DNA of 64,000 bases from Halotalea alkalilenta (GCF_001648175.1 NZ_CP015243.1:124001-188000), one strand, 5' to 3'; shown: positions 37,063-46,500, numbered from the stretch's first letter. The notes: generated by a model not told the origin, from the sequence alone. Program-made: numbers and translations.

Positions 37063-38229
37063 ATGAACGTGCGCAAGATGGGCGAGCTTGATCTCAAGGG
37101 CAAACGAGTACTGATCCGCGAAGATCTGAATGTACCGATCAAGGAAGGCCGCGTGACCTCCGACGCACGCATCCGCGCCAGCCTGCCAACGATCAAGGCG
37201 GCGGTGGAAGCCGGGGCCAAGGTGATGCTGATGAGCCACCTCGGCCGTCCCACCGAGGGAGAGCCTGACGACGAGTTCTCACTCGCGCCGGTGGCCAGCC
37301 GCCTCAGCGACCTGCTCGGACAGAGCGTGCGCTTGGAGAAGGACTACCTCGAAGGACTGCCGGAGCTCGACGACGGCGAAGTGGTGCTGCTCGAGAACGT
37401 GCGCTTCAACAAGGGCGAGAAGAAGGACGACGAGACGCTGGCCCGCGCCTACGCGAACCTCTGCGACGTGTTCGTGATGGATGCCTTCGGTACCGCCCAC
37501 CGCGCCCAGGCCTCGACCCACGGCGTCGCTCGCTTCGCTCCTCAAGCCTGCGCGGGCCCGCTGCTCGCCTCCGAGCTCGAGGCACTGCACAAGGCGCTGG
37601 CCGAGCCGAAGCGGCCGATGCTGGCGATCGTCGGCGGCTCCAAGGTGTCGACCAAGCTCGAAGTGCTCAATGCACTGTCGGAAAAATGCGACAAGATCAT
37701 CGTCGGCGGCGGGATCGCCAATACCTTCATCGCCGCCGCCGGCCACTCGGTGGGCAAGTCGCTCTATGAAGCCGACCTGGTCGCGCAGGCCAAGGCGCTG
37801 ATGGACAAAGTCGAGGTGCCGATCCCGGTCGACGTAGTGGTCGCCACCGAGTTCTCCGAGGGAGCCAAGGCGACGGTCAAGCCGGTCGACCAGGTGCTCG
37901 ACGACGAGATGATTCTCGATGTTGGTCCGAAAACCTCAGCGACCTTCGCCGCCAGCCTCAAGGCAGCGGGCACGATCCTCTGGAACGGTCCGGTCGGGGT
38001 GTTCGAGATCGATCAGTTCGGTGAGGGCACCAAGGCGCTCGCCGAGGCGATCGCGGCGAGCGATGCGTTTTCGATCGCCGGCGGCGGTGACACCCTGGCG
38101 GCGATCGACAAGTACGGGATCAGTGAACAGGTCTCCTATATCTCCACCGGCGGCGGCGCCTTCCTCGAATACGTCGAAGGCAAGCAGCTGCCAGCGGTGA
38201 CTGCCCTGGAAGCGGCGGCCAAACGCTGA
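37063..38229 (+). CDS. pgk: Phosphoglycerate kinase
   Basis: 388-aa glycolytic/gluconeogenic enzyme, full length. N-terminal substrate region [20 protein letters not shown] and [12 protein letters not shown]-binding [12 protein letters not shown] and C-terminal GGGDTLAAI with [18 protein letters not shown] is 7 nt before the ATG. Stands between tkt and fba, but the glyceraldehyde- or erythrose-4-phosphate dehydrogenase gene that often accompanies this block (gap/epd) is missing here. The promoter/leader has an unusual repeat set. Confidence 0.97.
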   Translation: MNVRKMGELDLKGKRVLIREDLNVPIKEGRVTSDARIRASLPTIKAAVEAGAKVMLMSHLGRPTEGEPDDEFSLAPVASRLSDLLGQSVRLEKDYLEGLPELDDGEVVLLENVRFNKGEKKDDETLARAYANLCDVFVMDAFGTAHRAQASTHGVARFAPQACAGPLLASELEALHKALAEPKRPMLAIVGGSKVSTKLEVLNALSEKCDKIIVGGGIANTFIAAAGHSVGKSLYEADLVAQAKALMDKVEVPIPVDVVVATEFSEGAKATVKPVDQVLDDEMILDVGPKTSATFAASLKAAGTILWNGPVGVFEIDQFGEGTKALAEAIAASDAFSIAGGGDTLAAIDKYGISEQVSYISTGGGAFLEYVEGKQLPAVTALEAAAKR

Positions 38230-38365
38230 GTCCAGGGTTTACCCCCCTCGCGGGTGAGGCCGGAGGCGGCACCGATCGCGCCGGCATGCGACGATAGCTG
38301 AATGAAAAGAGCACAGGCCACACGCCGCGACATCCGAGCGCGGCGGTAGGCGTCGAGAGAGAACC

Positions 38366-38385
38366 GGGGCGCCTTCGGGCGCCCC
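38366..38385 (+). other. Hairpin in the fba leader
   Basis: GGGGCGCC, tetraloop TTCG, GGCGCCCC: 8-bp perfect stem 23 nt before the fba start codon. No T-run follows. Could be a weak terminator/attenuator or 5' UTR stabiliser. Confidence 0.45.
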
Positions 38386-38408
38386 ACCCACCGAGAGGTC
38401 ATCCCCTC

Positions 38409-39473
38409 ATGGCACTGATCAGCATGCGGCAGCTGTTGGACCACGCTGCGGAGCACGGGTACGGAGTGCCTGCGTTCAACGTCAACAACCTCGAGCAGAT
38501 GCGAGCGATCATGGAGGCGGCCGACGCCACCGATTCGCCGGTGATCGTCCAAGCCTCGGCGGGAGCGCGCAAGTACGCTGGAGCCCCTTTCCTGCGCCAC
38601 CTGATCCTCGCCGCGGTCGAGGAGTTCCCCCACATCCCGGTGGTGATGCATCAGGACCACGGCACCAGCCCGGCAGTGTGCCAGCGCTCGATCCAGCTCG
38701 GCTTCTCATCGGTGATGATGGACGGCTCGCTCGGCGAGGATGGCAAGACCCCGACCGACTACGACTACAACGTCGACGTCACTCGCCGCACCGTCGAGAT
38801 GGCGCACGCCTGCGGCGTCTCGGTCGAAGGTGAACTCGGCTGCCTCGGCTCGCTCGAGACCGGCATGGCCGGTGAAGAGGACGGCATCGGCGCAGAAGGC
38901 GTGCTCGATCACAGCCAGCTGCTCACCGACCCCGAAGAGGCCGCCGACTTCGTTCGCGCGACGCAGGTCGACGCCCTGGCGATCGCCATCGGCACCTCCC
39001 ACGGCGCCTACAAGTTCACCCGCCCGCCGACCGGCGACACGCTGTCGATTCAGCGGATCAAGGAGATCCATGCCAGGCTCCCCGATACCCACCTGGTGAT
39101 GCACGGCTCCTCCTCGGTACCGCAGGAGTGGCTCGAGGTGATCAACCGCTTCGGTGGCGAGATCGACGAGACCTACGGCGTACCGGTCGACGAGATCGTC
39201 GAGGGAATAAAGCACGGCGTGCGCAAGGTCAACATCGACACCGATCTCAGGCTCGCCTCGACCGGCGCGATCCGCCGCTTCATGGCCGAGCACCCGAGCG
39301 AGTTCGACCCGCGCAAGTACCTCGCCGAGACGGTCAAGGCGATGCGTGACATCGCCGCCGCTCGCTACGAGGCCTTCGGCACCGCCGGCCAGGCGGCGAA
39401 GATCAAGGCGATCAGCCTCGAGAAGATGGCACAGCGCTACACAAGCGGCGAGTTGCGCCCCAACCTCTACTAG
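38409..39473 (+). CDS. fba: Fructose-bisphosphate aldolase class II (Calvin-cycle subtype)
   Basis: 354-aa zinc aldolase. Zn ligands are in HQDHGTSP (about 83), [10 protein letters not shown] (Glu), GTSHGAYKF and MHGSSSVP; the N-terminus [20 protein letters not shown] and the 354-aa length match the CbbA/FbaA class IIB subtype. It cleaves fructose 1,6-bisphosphate to DHAP and glyceraldehyde 3-phosphate; related enzymes also make sedoheptulose bisphosphate from erythrose 4-phosphate. Ends with a strong terminator. Confidence 0.96.
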   Translation: MALISMRQLLDHAAEHGYGVPAFNVNNLEQMRAIMEAADATDSPVIVQASAGARKYAGAPFLRHLILAAVEEFPHIPVVMHQDHGTSPAVCQRSIQLGFSSVMMDGSLGEDGKTPTDYDYNVDVTRRTVEMAHACGVSVEGELGCLGSLETGMAGEEDGIGAEGVLDHSQLLTDPEEAADFVRATQVDALAIAIGTSHGAYKFTRPPTGDTLSIQRIKEIHARLPDTHLVMHGSSSVPQEWLEVINRFGGEIDETYGVPVDEIVEGIKHGVRKVNIDTDLRLASTGAIRRFMAEHPSEFDPRKYLAETVKAMRDIAAARYEAFGTAGQAAKIKAISLEKMAQRYTSGELRPNLY

Positions 39474-39500
39474 CCCAGCCGCATGCCGGGTTCCATCGTA

Positions 39501-39527
39501 CGCCTCGCTACCAGCGAGGCGTTTTTT
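39501..39527 (+). terminator. fba: Rho-independent terminator of fba
   Basis: CGCCTCGC, 5-nt loop, GCGAGGCG followed by TTTTTT, 27 nt after the fba stop codon. Classical intrinsic terminator. Confidence 0.93.
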
Positions 39528-39688
39528 CATCCGCTGCGTCCGGCTCGCCACGCGGCTGCCGTCAAGCTGACCACCGGCCGTGGACAGGATCGAGCGTCGC
39601 TTGGGGGTGGTGCAACTGACGCGCTACCCTGACAGGATGAGGTGCCGGACAGCGGCGCCTCCTCCGATTCCACTGCCAAGGACCCTTC

Positions 39689-40132
39689 ATGACGATTCGA
39701 CGCGCGCACCTAGATGATGTCGACCTCCTCGCTCCGCTGCTCGACGCCTATCGTCAGAGCCTCGGCCAGCCAATCGACCTTGCGCTGGCGAGGGATTTCC
39801 TCAAGGCGCGCCTGATCCAGGACGAAGCGGTACTGTTCATCGCCATCGACACCAGTGGTACCGGCGTCGGCTTCGTCCAGCTGTTCCCTTCCTTCTCCGC
39901 CATCGCGGCCTCCAGGACCTGGATCCTCAACGATCTCTACGTCACCCCGGGGGCCCGTCGCTATGGGCTCGGTCGCGAGCTGACCCAAGCCGCCGCGCGC
40001 TTCGCCAAGGAGCAGCACGCCACCTCGCTGCAACTGACCATCTTCGATGAAAACGCTGACGCCCAAGCGTTCTACGAATCGCTCGGCTGGAAGCGCCAGC
40101 GCAAGCACGTGCTCTACGAGCTCCAGCTCTGA
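39689..40132 (+). CDS. GNAT-family N-acetyltransferase
   Basis: 147-aa single-domain acetyltransferase. Acetyl-CoA-binding motif A at about 89-110 (NDLYVTPGARRYGLGRELTQ) and a C-terminal motif B (NADAQAFYESLGWKR). AAGGA precedes the ATG at 39689. Monocistronic after the fba terminator. Substrate not predictable from sequence. Confidence 0.9.
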   Translation: MTIRRAHLDDVDLLAPLLDAYRQSLGQPIDLALARDFLKARLIQDEAVLFIAIDTSGTGVGFVQLFPSFSAIAASRTWILNDLYVTPGARRYGLGRELTQAAARFAKEQHATSLQLTIFDENADAQAFYESLGWKRQRKHVLYELQL

Positions 40133-40204
40133 GGCTCGAGCGCTGCGGCTGAGATAGCGGACCGATGGGAGAAGCGATGACACCATCCATGTCGCCCATC
40201 CAGC

Positions 40205-40915
40205 TCAAGAGAGCGACCACATGGCTTCGTAGAGTGTGCGCAGGATCTTACGCGGCTCATCCATCATCGTGGTGACCTGGTACGAGGCAACGAAAGCCAC
40301 CGTATAAAACAAGGGGGCTTGTCTTTCTTCGAGCCGCTGAACGATACGATGCAGCCAACATACCAAAGGCCGGCCCCATGTATTGACCAACAGGGTGGCA
40401 ATCACACCGATGAAAGCGCCTGCCAGCACGTCCGATGCATAGTGATATCCAGCATAAATGCGCGGAAGGGTGCTGACGATCGCCGCCCATGAAAGGCAGA
40501 AGATGCCGAGTGAGCGTGAAAACAAAAATACGGCGGATGCCAAGGCGAAGGCCAGCGCGGCGTGATCGCTGGGGAACGAGCTCCAGTTTTCCAATGCCTG
40601 CAGATCGACGCCGTAGGGTGCCACGTAATCGGGGTTCTCGGCATGCATCGGCCTCGGCCGATTCGAAAATACACTTTGAATCAGCCTGGCCACTACCGTG
40701 GCCAATACCGCGCCGAGCCCGGCATTGAGGACGATCCGCCTCGCTTTTTCCACATCGGACTTCGAGAACCAGACATACCAAAGCAAGCATACGATGGGCA
40801 GCATTTTGATGCTGTTGGACTTCGTCGTTCCCACGATGATCAAATCGATGATTTCCCAACGGCTCGCGACGATACTCGTCAGTTTCAGCACGCTGGAATC
40901 AAGCGCCTGCATCAT
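40205..40915 (-). CDS. PAP2-family membrane phosphatase
   Basis: 236-aa membrane protein with about 5-6 TM segments. The three acid-phosphatase motifs are present: NRPRP (85-89), PSDH (115-118) and R152...H158...D162 (LPRIYAGYHYASD). Such enzymes dephosphorylate undecaprenyl pyrophosphate or lipid phosphates at the periplasmic face. GAGGG precedes the ATG at 40915. The gene and its 180-bp upstream flank are visibly less GC-rich than the neighbours, with many A/T-ending codons, which suggests acquisition from elsewhere. Confidence 0.85.
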   Translation of the reverse strand: MMQALDSSVLKLTSIVASRWEIIDLIIVGTTKSNSIKMLPIVCLLWYVWFSKSDVEKARRIVLNAGLGAVLATVVARLIQSVFSNRPRPMHAENPDYVAPYGVDLQALENWSSFPSDHAALAFALASAVFLFSRSLGIFCLSWAAIVSTLPRIYAGYHYASDVLAGAFIGVIATLLVNTWGRPLVCWLHRIVQRLEERQAPLFYTVAFVASYQVTTMMDEPRKILRTLYEAMWSLS

Positions 40916-41216
40916 CCCTCATCCCCCTGAATTTTTATTTTTCAACCGATGAAACTCTCCAATACAGCTGATATCCATCGGGGGAACATCGGTCCTTTCA
41001 CAACGAGAAAGGACGCATCAGATAGAAATAGTCTCTCATGAAAAATTTCTGAAACATTTATGTAATCAGCGCGGCCCGTCCCTTTTCACCGTCATTCGGT
41101 GCCATGGCCACATGCACTGATGCCCTCAACGCCTAGTACCTGGCTGCATTTGCGTCCCGAAGCGCCCGCCGTGAACCATACTGGTATGGCGAATCGGGCA
41201 AGAAGGAGAGTCGAGA
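40916..41216. other. Divergent intergenic region, no gene
   Basis: 301 bp between the PAP2 gene and the SIR2-like gene. The first 150 bp are AT-rich (for example 41030-41066), the rest is GC-rich. Promoters for both divergent genes should lie here. No palindromic operator, terminator or small ORF stood out. Confidence 0.5.
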
Positions 41217-42407
41217 ATGGAGGAGCACGCGGCCAGTGGGATCGAGACGAGCAACGCCAGTACCCAGGAGGCCTTCGTCGCGCTGATGCAGACGCTGCTC
41301 GAGCGCGACCCGATCGGCATGCCACCTCCGGTGGTGACGTTCTGGTGCGGCGCGGGATTCTCCAAGGCGTGGGATCCGCGCGCGCCCACCGATGGCGAGC
41401 TTTTCTCGTTCGATGTCGAGGAGCTGGAAGCCCTGCCCAATCTGCGCCACATCCTGCATGTGATGGGCTGGGAGCAGTACCAAAGGCTCGACTTCGAACG
41501 CTTCAAGGCGCTGTCGTACGCGATGGATATGCAGGTTCGCTACCCCGATATCCGTAACCGCTACATCGACAGCCAGAACCTGGGCCTTGCGATCAACGAG
41601 ATACGCGCGCTGATCTGGCGCCGCTTTCATGCCCGTTGCGACCTCCACGCGATCTCCGACGGCAGTCTGCGGTTCGACGACTCACCGCCGAGCGAGGGCC
41701 AGCAGGCGATTCTCGACTTCTTCAGCGCGCTGGAACGCTGCGCGCGCCGCTCGGGTTTCGGTCCGCTATGGCCGCTCTACCACTTCATCACCACCAATTA
41801 CGATTTCACCCTGGAACGCCTGCAGGAGCGTATCGAACCAAGCGAGACGCCGGTGTTCGACCGCTTCTACCGAGGCATCACCCCGAGCAGCATCTGCGGG
41901 CGATCGATATGGGAGCAGGCTCCCCGTCGGCTGGACCGCAACCTTTTGAAGATCAACGGCGGCTTCGAACTGCAAAACCGCAGCGACGGGTTCGGCTTCG
42001 ATTTCGACTATCGCGCCCGCGACGAGCAGGAGGTACGCCGCGATCCACCGCTTCTGATCCTGCCTTCGCAGGTACAGGACTACGGCGAGCGCTACTTCCA
42101 GCAGGTCTTTCCCAAGGCGGTGCGACTCTTGCGCGAGACCAGCGTGCTGGTGATCGTGGGCTACAGCATGCCGCCAGAGGACGCGCTACTGCGCTTCATT
42201 CTCCGCCAGCTGGCCGAAAGCCCGGACGACGCGCGCGGCAAGCATGTCTTCGTGGTCGATACCAAGAACCACGCCACCATCCGCGCCCGCCTCGAAGAAC
42301 TGCTGTTCTCGATCGGCCGGATCGGCTGGCCAAGCGAGCACTACTACAGCGGCAAGTTCGAGCATTTCTGTGCCGAGCTGGCGCCTCGGGTGGGTCAGCG
42401 TGCCTGA
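41217..42407 (+). CDS. Lone SIR2-like domain protein
   Basis: 396-aa soluble protein of the SIR2-like superfamily seen in many defence NADases, not a classical sirtuin (no zinc cysteines). Fold motifs: FWCGAGFSKAWD (42-53), TTNYD (192-196) and VGYSMPPED (314-322). The position where relatives carry the catalytic K-x-H-G motif reads KINGG (245-249), so the expected His is Asn. AGGAG precedes the ATG. No partner gene (TIR, ATPase, nuclease) is adjacent. It may be a stand-alone NAD-binding defence or regulatory protein, perhaps without NADase activity. Confidence 0.72.
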   Translation: MEEHAASGIETSNASTQEAFVALMQTLLERDPIGMPPPVVTFWCGAGFSKAWDPRAPTDGELFSFDVEELEALPNLRHILHVMGWEQYQRLDFERFKALSYAMDMQVRYPDIRNRYIDSQNLGLAINEIRALIWRRFHARCDLHAISDGSLRFDDSPPSEGQQAILDFFSALERCARRSGFGPLWPLYHFITTNYDFTLERLQERIEPSETPVFDRFYRGITPSSICGRSIWEQAPRRLDRNLLKINGGFELQNRSDGFGFDFDYRARDEQEVRRDPPLLILPSQVQDYGERYFQQVFPKAVRLLRETSVLVIVGYSMPPEDALLRFILRQLAESPDDARGKHVFVVDTKNHATIRARLEELLFSIGRIGWPSEHYYSGKFEHFCAELAPRVGQRA

Positions 42408-42427
42408 ACGCCGACCGGCCGCTCAGT

Positions 42428-42940
42428 TCAATCGAACAATAATTCGCGCCCCTGCCCGATGCGGTCTCCCACCTCGATGCCATGACGCTCGAGGTAGCCA
42501 CCCTCCACCTCGAGCGCGGCGATGTAGGGCGCTTCGGGGTAGTAACTCGGACAGTTCATCGCGGTACGGCTTCGACAGGGCTCCATGGTGCGGATGGAGT
42601 GAATCCGTCCGTCGCCACCGATGAAAGCGATGTCGAGCGGAATCAGGGTGCGATACATCCAGTAGCCGTTGGACGCCGGCTGCTCGCGCCCCCCGTAGAT
42701 GAACAGCATGCCGCCGTCCTCGGGCAGCGACTCGCGCTGCATCAGCCCGCGCGCGCGCTGCTCGACGGTCCCGGCCAGCTCCACCTCCAGCGAGCGTGTG
42801 CCGGTGCGGGTCTCGATGCCGAGCGGTACGCGCTCGGCGGCCTGTACCGCGGCAAAGCAGGCGGCAACCAGCAGCAGGAAGGCCGCGGCCGAACGAACGC
42901 ACGAGCGCCGGAATCGAACGCCTTGAAAAGTGAACGACAC
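42428..42940 (-). CDS. DUF192 family exported protein
   Basis: 170 aa from the GTG at 42940, chosen because AGGAG sits 7 nt upstream; no ATG is available near the signal peptide. Signal peptide at residues 1-36 (SAAAFLLLVAACFAAVQA). DUF192 body with RARGLMQRESLPEDGGMLF, YRTLIPLDIAFIGGDGRI and a C-terminal AALEVEGGYLERHGIEVGDR. Periplasmic family of unknown function. Divergent from the EamA exporter. Confidence 0.9.
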   Translation of the reverse strand: MSFTFQGVRFRRSCVRSAAAFLLLVAACFAAVQAAERVPLGIETRTGTRSLEVELAGTVEQRARGLMQRESLPEDGGMLFIYGGREQPASNGYWMYRTLIPLDIAFIGGDGRIHSIRTMEPCRSRTAMNCPSYYPEAPYIAALEVEGGYLERHGIEVGDRIGQGRELLFD

Positions 42941-43049
42941 TGCGAGACTCCTGTAACGAGATTGGCGCAACGACCACGGCACCGGTGATAATGTAGCCTC
43001 GACGGCAAGCCGTCGCGCACTCTCCACCGCCGACCCAAGCGAGGCCCGC

Positions 43050-44000
43050 GTGCCCCTTTCCGATTTTCTCATTGCCGTGGGCGTCATCTTCATCTGGGCG
43101 CTCAACACCATCGTCATCAAGGTCGGCGTCACCGAAATCCCCCCTCTCGAGATGACCGTTTTGCGCTTCATCCTGGTCGGCGTGCTGCTGCTGCCGTTCA
43201 TGCGGGTGAACCGCCGCCAGTTGAAGTGGCTGCTGCTGCTCTCGTTCACCTTCGGGCTGATGCACTTCAGCCTGATGTTCCTGGGCCTGTCGATGAGCGA
43301 GGCGGGCACCGCCGCGCTACTGGTCCAGCTCGGCACGCCCTTCGCCACCATCCTCGCCGCGATATTCCTCAAGGAACGGCTCAATGCCAAGCGAATCTTC
43401 GGCCTGGCGGTCTCCTTCTCCGGGGTCATCGTGCTCGCCGGAGGCCCGAGCCTGCCCTCCGCGCTACCGCTCTGCCTGCTGCTGCTCAGTGCGATGGGCT
43501 GGGCCGTCTCCAACCTGCTGATCAAGATCGGCCCCCCGATTCCATCGCTGGCGATGGCCGGTTGGGTCTCGCTGCTGGCGATCCCGCAGGTGGCACTGGC
43601 GTCGCTGATCTTCGAAAGCGGGCAATGGGAGGCGATCCTCAACGCCGGCTGGCGGGGTTGGACCGCGGTGATCTACAGCGCGGTGCTCTCTTCGATTCTC
43701 GCCTACGGGCTCTGGTACTCGCTGCTGCGCCGCCATGTGATGGCCAAGCTGGTACCGATGACGCTGCTCACCCCCGTGTTCGCGGTCATCCTCGGCGTGC
43801 TGCTGCTTGGCGATGACCTCGGTGTATTCAAGCTGGCCGGCGGCGCGCTGGTGATCAGTGGGATAGGGATCATAAACGTGCGCTGGCGTGACCTGCTGCG
43901 GCCCAAGCGGGCCAAGGAGCGCCGCCGGCTGGCGGCGCAGCAGGCGGCACTGGAGCTGGAGCGTCGACGCCTCGAGGGGAGTGAGAAGGACGACGCCTGA
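43050..44000 (+). CDS. EamA/DMT-family transporter
   Basis: 316 aa from the GTG at 43050 (GAGG 7 nt upstream). Two EamA repeats giving 10 TM segments (WALNTIVIKVG...TVLRFILVGVLLLPF; then AMGWAVSNLLIKIGPPIPS...). The C-terminal 45 residues form a charged helix rich in Arg, Ala and Glu (KRAKERRRLAAQQAALELER), likely a cytoplasmic coiled coil. Drug/metabolite exporters of this type commonly release amino acids or related metabolites; substrate unknown. Confidence 0.9.
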   Translation: MPLSDFLIAVGVIFIWALNTIVIKVGVTEIPPLEMTVLRFILVGVLLLPFMRVNRRQLKWLLLLSFTFGLMHFSLMFLGLSMSEAGTAALLVQLGTPFATILAAIFLKERLNAKRIFGLAVSFSGVIVLAGGPSLPSALPLCLLLLSAMGWAVSNLLIKIGPPIPSLAMAGWVSLLAIPQVALASLIFESGQWEAILNAGWRGWTAVIYSAVLSSILAYGLWYSLLRRHVMAKLVPMTLLTPVFAVILGVLLLGDDLGVFKLAGGALVISGIGIINVRWRDLLRPKRAKERRRLAAQQAALELERRRLEGSEKDDA

Positions 44001-44030
44001 CGCGGATGCGCTGCACCCAGCCTTTGAAGC

Positions 44031-44618
44031 TCAGGCCTTGAATCCCAGCCCTTCGAACACGGTCTCTTCGAGCGGCCGGCGTTCGTTGGGCGACTCCTTG
44101 GCCTGCAGGCCCTCGGGCAGGACGGACTTGTCGCCGCGCTTGCCGATCGCGACTACCGCCTCGACCGCATAGTTCCCCGGCAACGCCAGCACTTCGCGAA
44201 TCTTCTCCTTGTGGATACCGGTCATGCCGTGGGTGACCCACCCCGACAGCTGTGCCTGCAGCGCGATACTGGCCCAGGCCGCGCCGGTATCGAAGGAGTG
44301 GCTCGGGTTCTCGACCTCCTGTTCGGCACTGAGGCTGGTGGTCTTCGACAGCACCACGACCAGGGCCGATGCATTCTTGGCCCAGCTACGGTTGAAATCG
44401 TTGAGGAACTCGAGATAGGTATCCCAGCTATCGCTGCCCTGCTTGGCGTAGCTGAAGCGCCACGGCTGCACGTTGAAGGCGGAAGGCGCCCATCGCGCGG
44501 CCTCGAACAGGCTGAACAGGGTCTGGTCGTCGATCGCCTCTCCAGTCAGCGAGCGCGGTGACCAACGTTCGACGAACTGCGCATCGACAGGATACTGGGC
44601 GCTGCGTGCTTCACTCAT
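44031..44618 (-). CDS. Nitroreductase-family FMN oxidoreductase
   Basis: 195 aa from the ATG at 44618 (AAGGAG upstream). FMN-binding sites: RWSPRSLTGEAI near the N-terminus, EAARWAPSAFNVQPWRF, and GAAWASIALQAQLSGWVTHGM. NAD(P)H-dependent reduction of nitro compounds or quinones is expected. Convergent with the EamA gene. Confidence 0.92.
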   Translation of the reverse strand: MSEARSAQYPVDAQFVERWSPRSLTGEAIDDQTLFSLFEAARWAPSAFNVQPWRFSYAKQGSDSWDTYLEFLNDFNRSWAKNASALVVVLSKTTSLSAEQEVENPSHSFDTGAAWASIALQAQLSGWVTHGMTGIHKEKIREVLALPGNYAVEAVVAIGKRGDKSVLPEGLQAKESPNERRPLEETVFEGLGFKA

Positions 44619-44786
44619 GAAAGCTCCTTGGACGTCTGAAAACCGCCACGCGGCGCGCGGCGTAAAGAGAACCCAAGGATTACTCTTTGGTCGAAAGGAT
44701 GTAAAGCCTCCTGCCTGACACGGTTTCACCCCGCCGCAGCGAGGCTGCTATGCTCGCCCGGGACAGATCCGATCGAGGTTTTACGC

Positions 44787-45146
44787 ATGTCATCTCTCAA
44801 AGACCAACTGAGCTCGCTGGTCTACTCCACCGAACGCGGCGATCTGCGTGGCGACGATGCTGAAGCAGCCCGTGAGGCCCGCGATCAGGCCCGGCTCGCC
44901 GGACTCGACGGGATCGTGCGGATTCGTCGCGAGACCTCGGGACGCAAGGGCAAGGGCGTGACCACGGTGAGCGGCGTACCGCTCGCCGAGGAAGCGTTGA
45001 AGAAGCTCACCGCCGAACTCAAGAAGCGCTGCGGCAGCGGCGGCGCGCTGAAAGACGGCGTGATCGAGATCCAGGGCGATCACCGCGATACCCTCAAACG
45101 CGCCCTCGAGACCCAAGGCTACAAGGTCAAGCTCGCGGGCGGCTGA
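44787..45146 (+). CDS. yciH: SUI1/eIF1-like translation factor YciH
   Basis: 119-aa protein with a C-terminal SUI1 domain (about 40-118). The charged N-terminal stretch is followed by VRIRRETSGRKGKGVTTVSG and KKLTAELKKRCGSGGALKDG, a classic SUI1 pattern. YciH can influence start-codon selection in vitro. GAGG precedes the ATG. Confidence 0.93.
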   Translation: MSSLKDQLSSLVYSTERGDLRGDDAEAAREARDQARLAGLDGIVRIRRETSGRKGKGVTTVSGVPLAEEALKKLTAELKKRCGSGGALKDGVIEIQGDHRDTLKRALETQGYKVKLAGG

Positions 45147-45198
45147 CTGCCGCCATCACACCACCGCGCGCCACGCGGCCCGCAACCCCGGATACCCC

Positions 45199-45606
45199 AT
45201 GCAACCATTCAGGCTTTTCATCTCCGCGCTCGCCGTGCTGCTGCTCGGCTCGCTCGGCGGCTGCGCGCTGTTTTCCTCGGGACCGGACTTCGCCACGCTC
45301 GAAGGCGAAGTCGAGCTCGCGCCCCCACCGCCGCCCGATGCCACGCTCGAAGTCTCGCTCATCGACCTCGGCGCCGGCCGTGAAACCGTCGCCATCACCC
45401 GGCAGCCAACCCAGGGCGGCTGGCCGCAGCGCTTCTCGCTGGTCTACGACGCCTCGAGCATCGATCCGCAACGCCGCTACGCGCTGGAAGCCGGTGTACG
45501 TATCGATGGCAAGCTGCGCTATCTCGACGCCGAGCCGCTACCGGTGCTGACTCAGGGCGGGCCAAGTCGCGACATCCGCATCGCGCTATCGCCGAGCAGC
45601 GAATGA
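45199..45606 (+). CDS. ybaY: YbaY-family lipoprotein
   Basis: 135-aa small lipoprotein: signal peptide with lipobox LGGC (Cys about 22), then a beta-rich domain starting TLEGEVELAPPPPPDATLEV, the Lipo_YbaY pattern. Function unknown. The 3' end overlaps the convergent sirtuin gene by 21 bp. Confidence 0.85.
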   Translation: MQPFRLFISALAVLLLGSLGGCALFSSGPDFATLEGEVELAPPPPPDATLEVSLIDLGAGRETVAITRQPTQGGWPQRFSLVYDASSIDPQRRYALEAGVRIDGKLRYLDAEPLPVLTQGGPSRDIRIALSPSSE

Positions 45607-46446
45607 ACCGAGCCGCTCGGCCAGGGCGCTGAGGCTTTCGCCAAGCGGTGCTTCGACCTTGAGCGTGTAGAGATCGTCGGCGCGGGTGCGGCCGAGGTTC
45701 AGGCAGGCGATCGGCAGGCCGTCGGCGCTCGCTTTGCGGGCGAAGCGAAAGCCCGAGAAGACCATCAACGAGCTGCCGACCACCCAGAGACCGCGGCTTT
45801 CATCGAGCAGCGCCATCGCGTCGACGACGCGTGCCTTGGGCACGTTGTCGCCGAAATAGACCACGTCGGGCTTGATCACCCCGATGCCGCAGCGCGGGCA
45901 GTGCGGCACTTCGAAAGTCGAGAAATCGCCCTCGAGATAGGCATCCCCGTCCGGCGCGATGGCCGCATCGAGCATCGCCCAGGCGGGGTTGAGCTCGGCC
46001 AGCCGGGCATGCCAAGCAGCGCGAGGCATCCGTATGTCGCAATGCATGCAGCGCACTTCGTCGGCACGGCCGTGGAGGTCGATCACCCGCCGACTGCCAG
46101 CGGCTTGATGCAGCCGATCGACGTTCTGGGTGATCACCCCATTGACCAGACCGTGCCGCTCTAGGGCCGCCAGCGCCAGATGGGCGGGCCCGGGGAGCGC
46201 CTCCCCGAGCGCCCGGAAACCGACCAGCGCACGGGCCCAATAGCGCTGACGCGCGGCGTGGCTGCCGATGAAGGATTGGTGGGTCATCGGTGCGGGGCGC
46301 TTCCATTCGCCTTGTGCATCGCGATAGTCGGGTATGCCGCTGTCGGTGCTGACCCCTGCGCCACTGAGTACGCAAAGCGGCGCATGGGCGGCGATGAATT
46401 CGCTCAATGCCTCGAGGGCGGGGTATGACGAAAATGCGATGTCCAA
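45586..46446 (-). CDS. NAD-dependent protein deacetylase, sirtuin class
   Basis: 286 aa from a TTG at 46446; no ATG lies near the start of homology. NAD-binding GAGVSTDSGIPDYRD (29-43), TQNVDRLH (106-113), catalytic His125 in DLHGR, and a zinc module with Cys133/136 and Cys183/186. All catalytic features are intact. Removes acetyl or acyl groups from lysines using NAD. A second, non-classical SIR2-fold gene lies 3 kb upstream; the two are not obviously related in origin. Confidence 0.92.
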   Translation of the reverse strand: MDIAFSSYPALEALSEFIAAHAPLCVLSGAGVSTDSGIPDYRDAQGEWKRPAPMTHQSFIGSHAARQRYWARALVGFRALGEALPGPAHLALAALERHGLVNGVITQNVDRLHQAAGSRRVIDLHGRADEVRCMHCDIRMPRAAWHARLAELNPAWAMLDAAIAPDGDAYLEGDFSTFEVPHCPRCGIGVIKPDVVYFGDNVPKARVVDAMALLDESRGLWVVGSSLMVFSGFRFARKASADGLPIACLNLGRTRADDLYTLKVEAPLGESLSALAERLGSFAARR

Positions 46447-46500
46447 GGCGTCTCTCTTTCCGATCGAGGATCAGCATGACTCAGCGGATCGCCAAAGCTT

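Noticed and set aside
41217..42407. Multi-gene SIR2 antiphage system (Thoeris, SIR2-HerA and similar)
   Set aside because: No TIR, HerA, Argonaute or other partner on either side; neighbours are a phosphatase and a DUF192 protein.
42423..43265. Minus-strand ORF in another frame across the DUF192 and EamA genes
   Set aside because: The DUF192 protein lies in the neighbouring frame with signal peptide and RBS; this ORF has no coherent domain.
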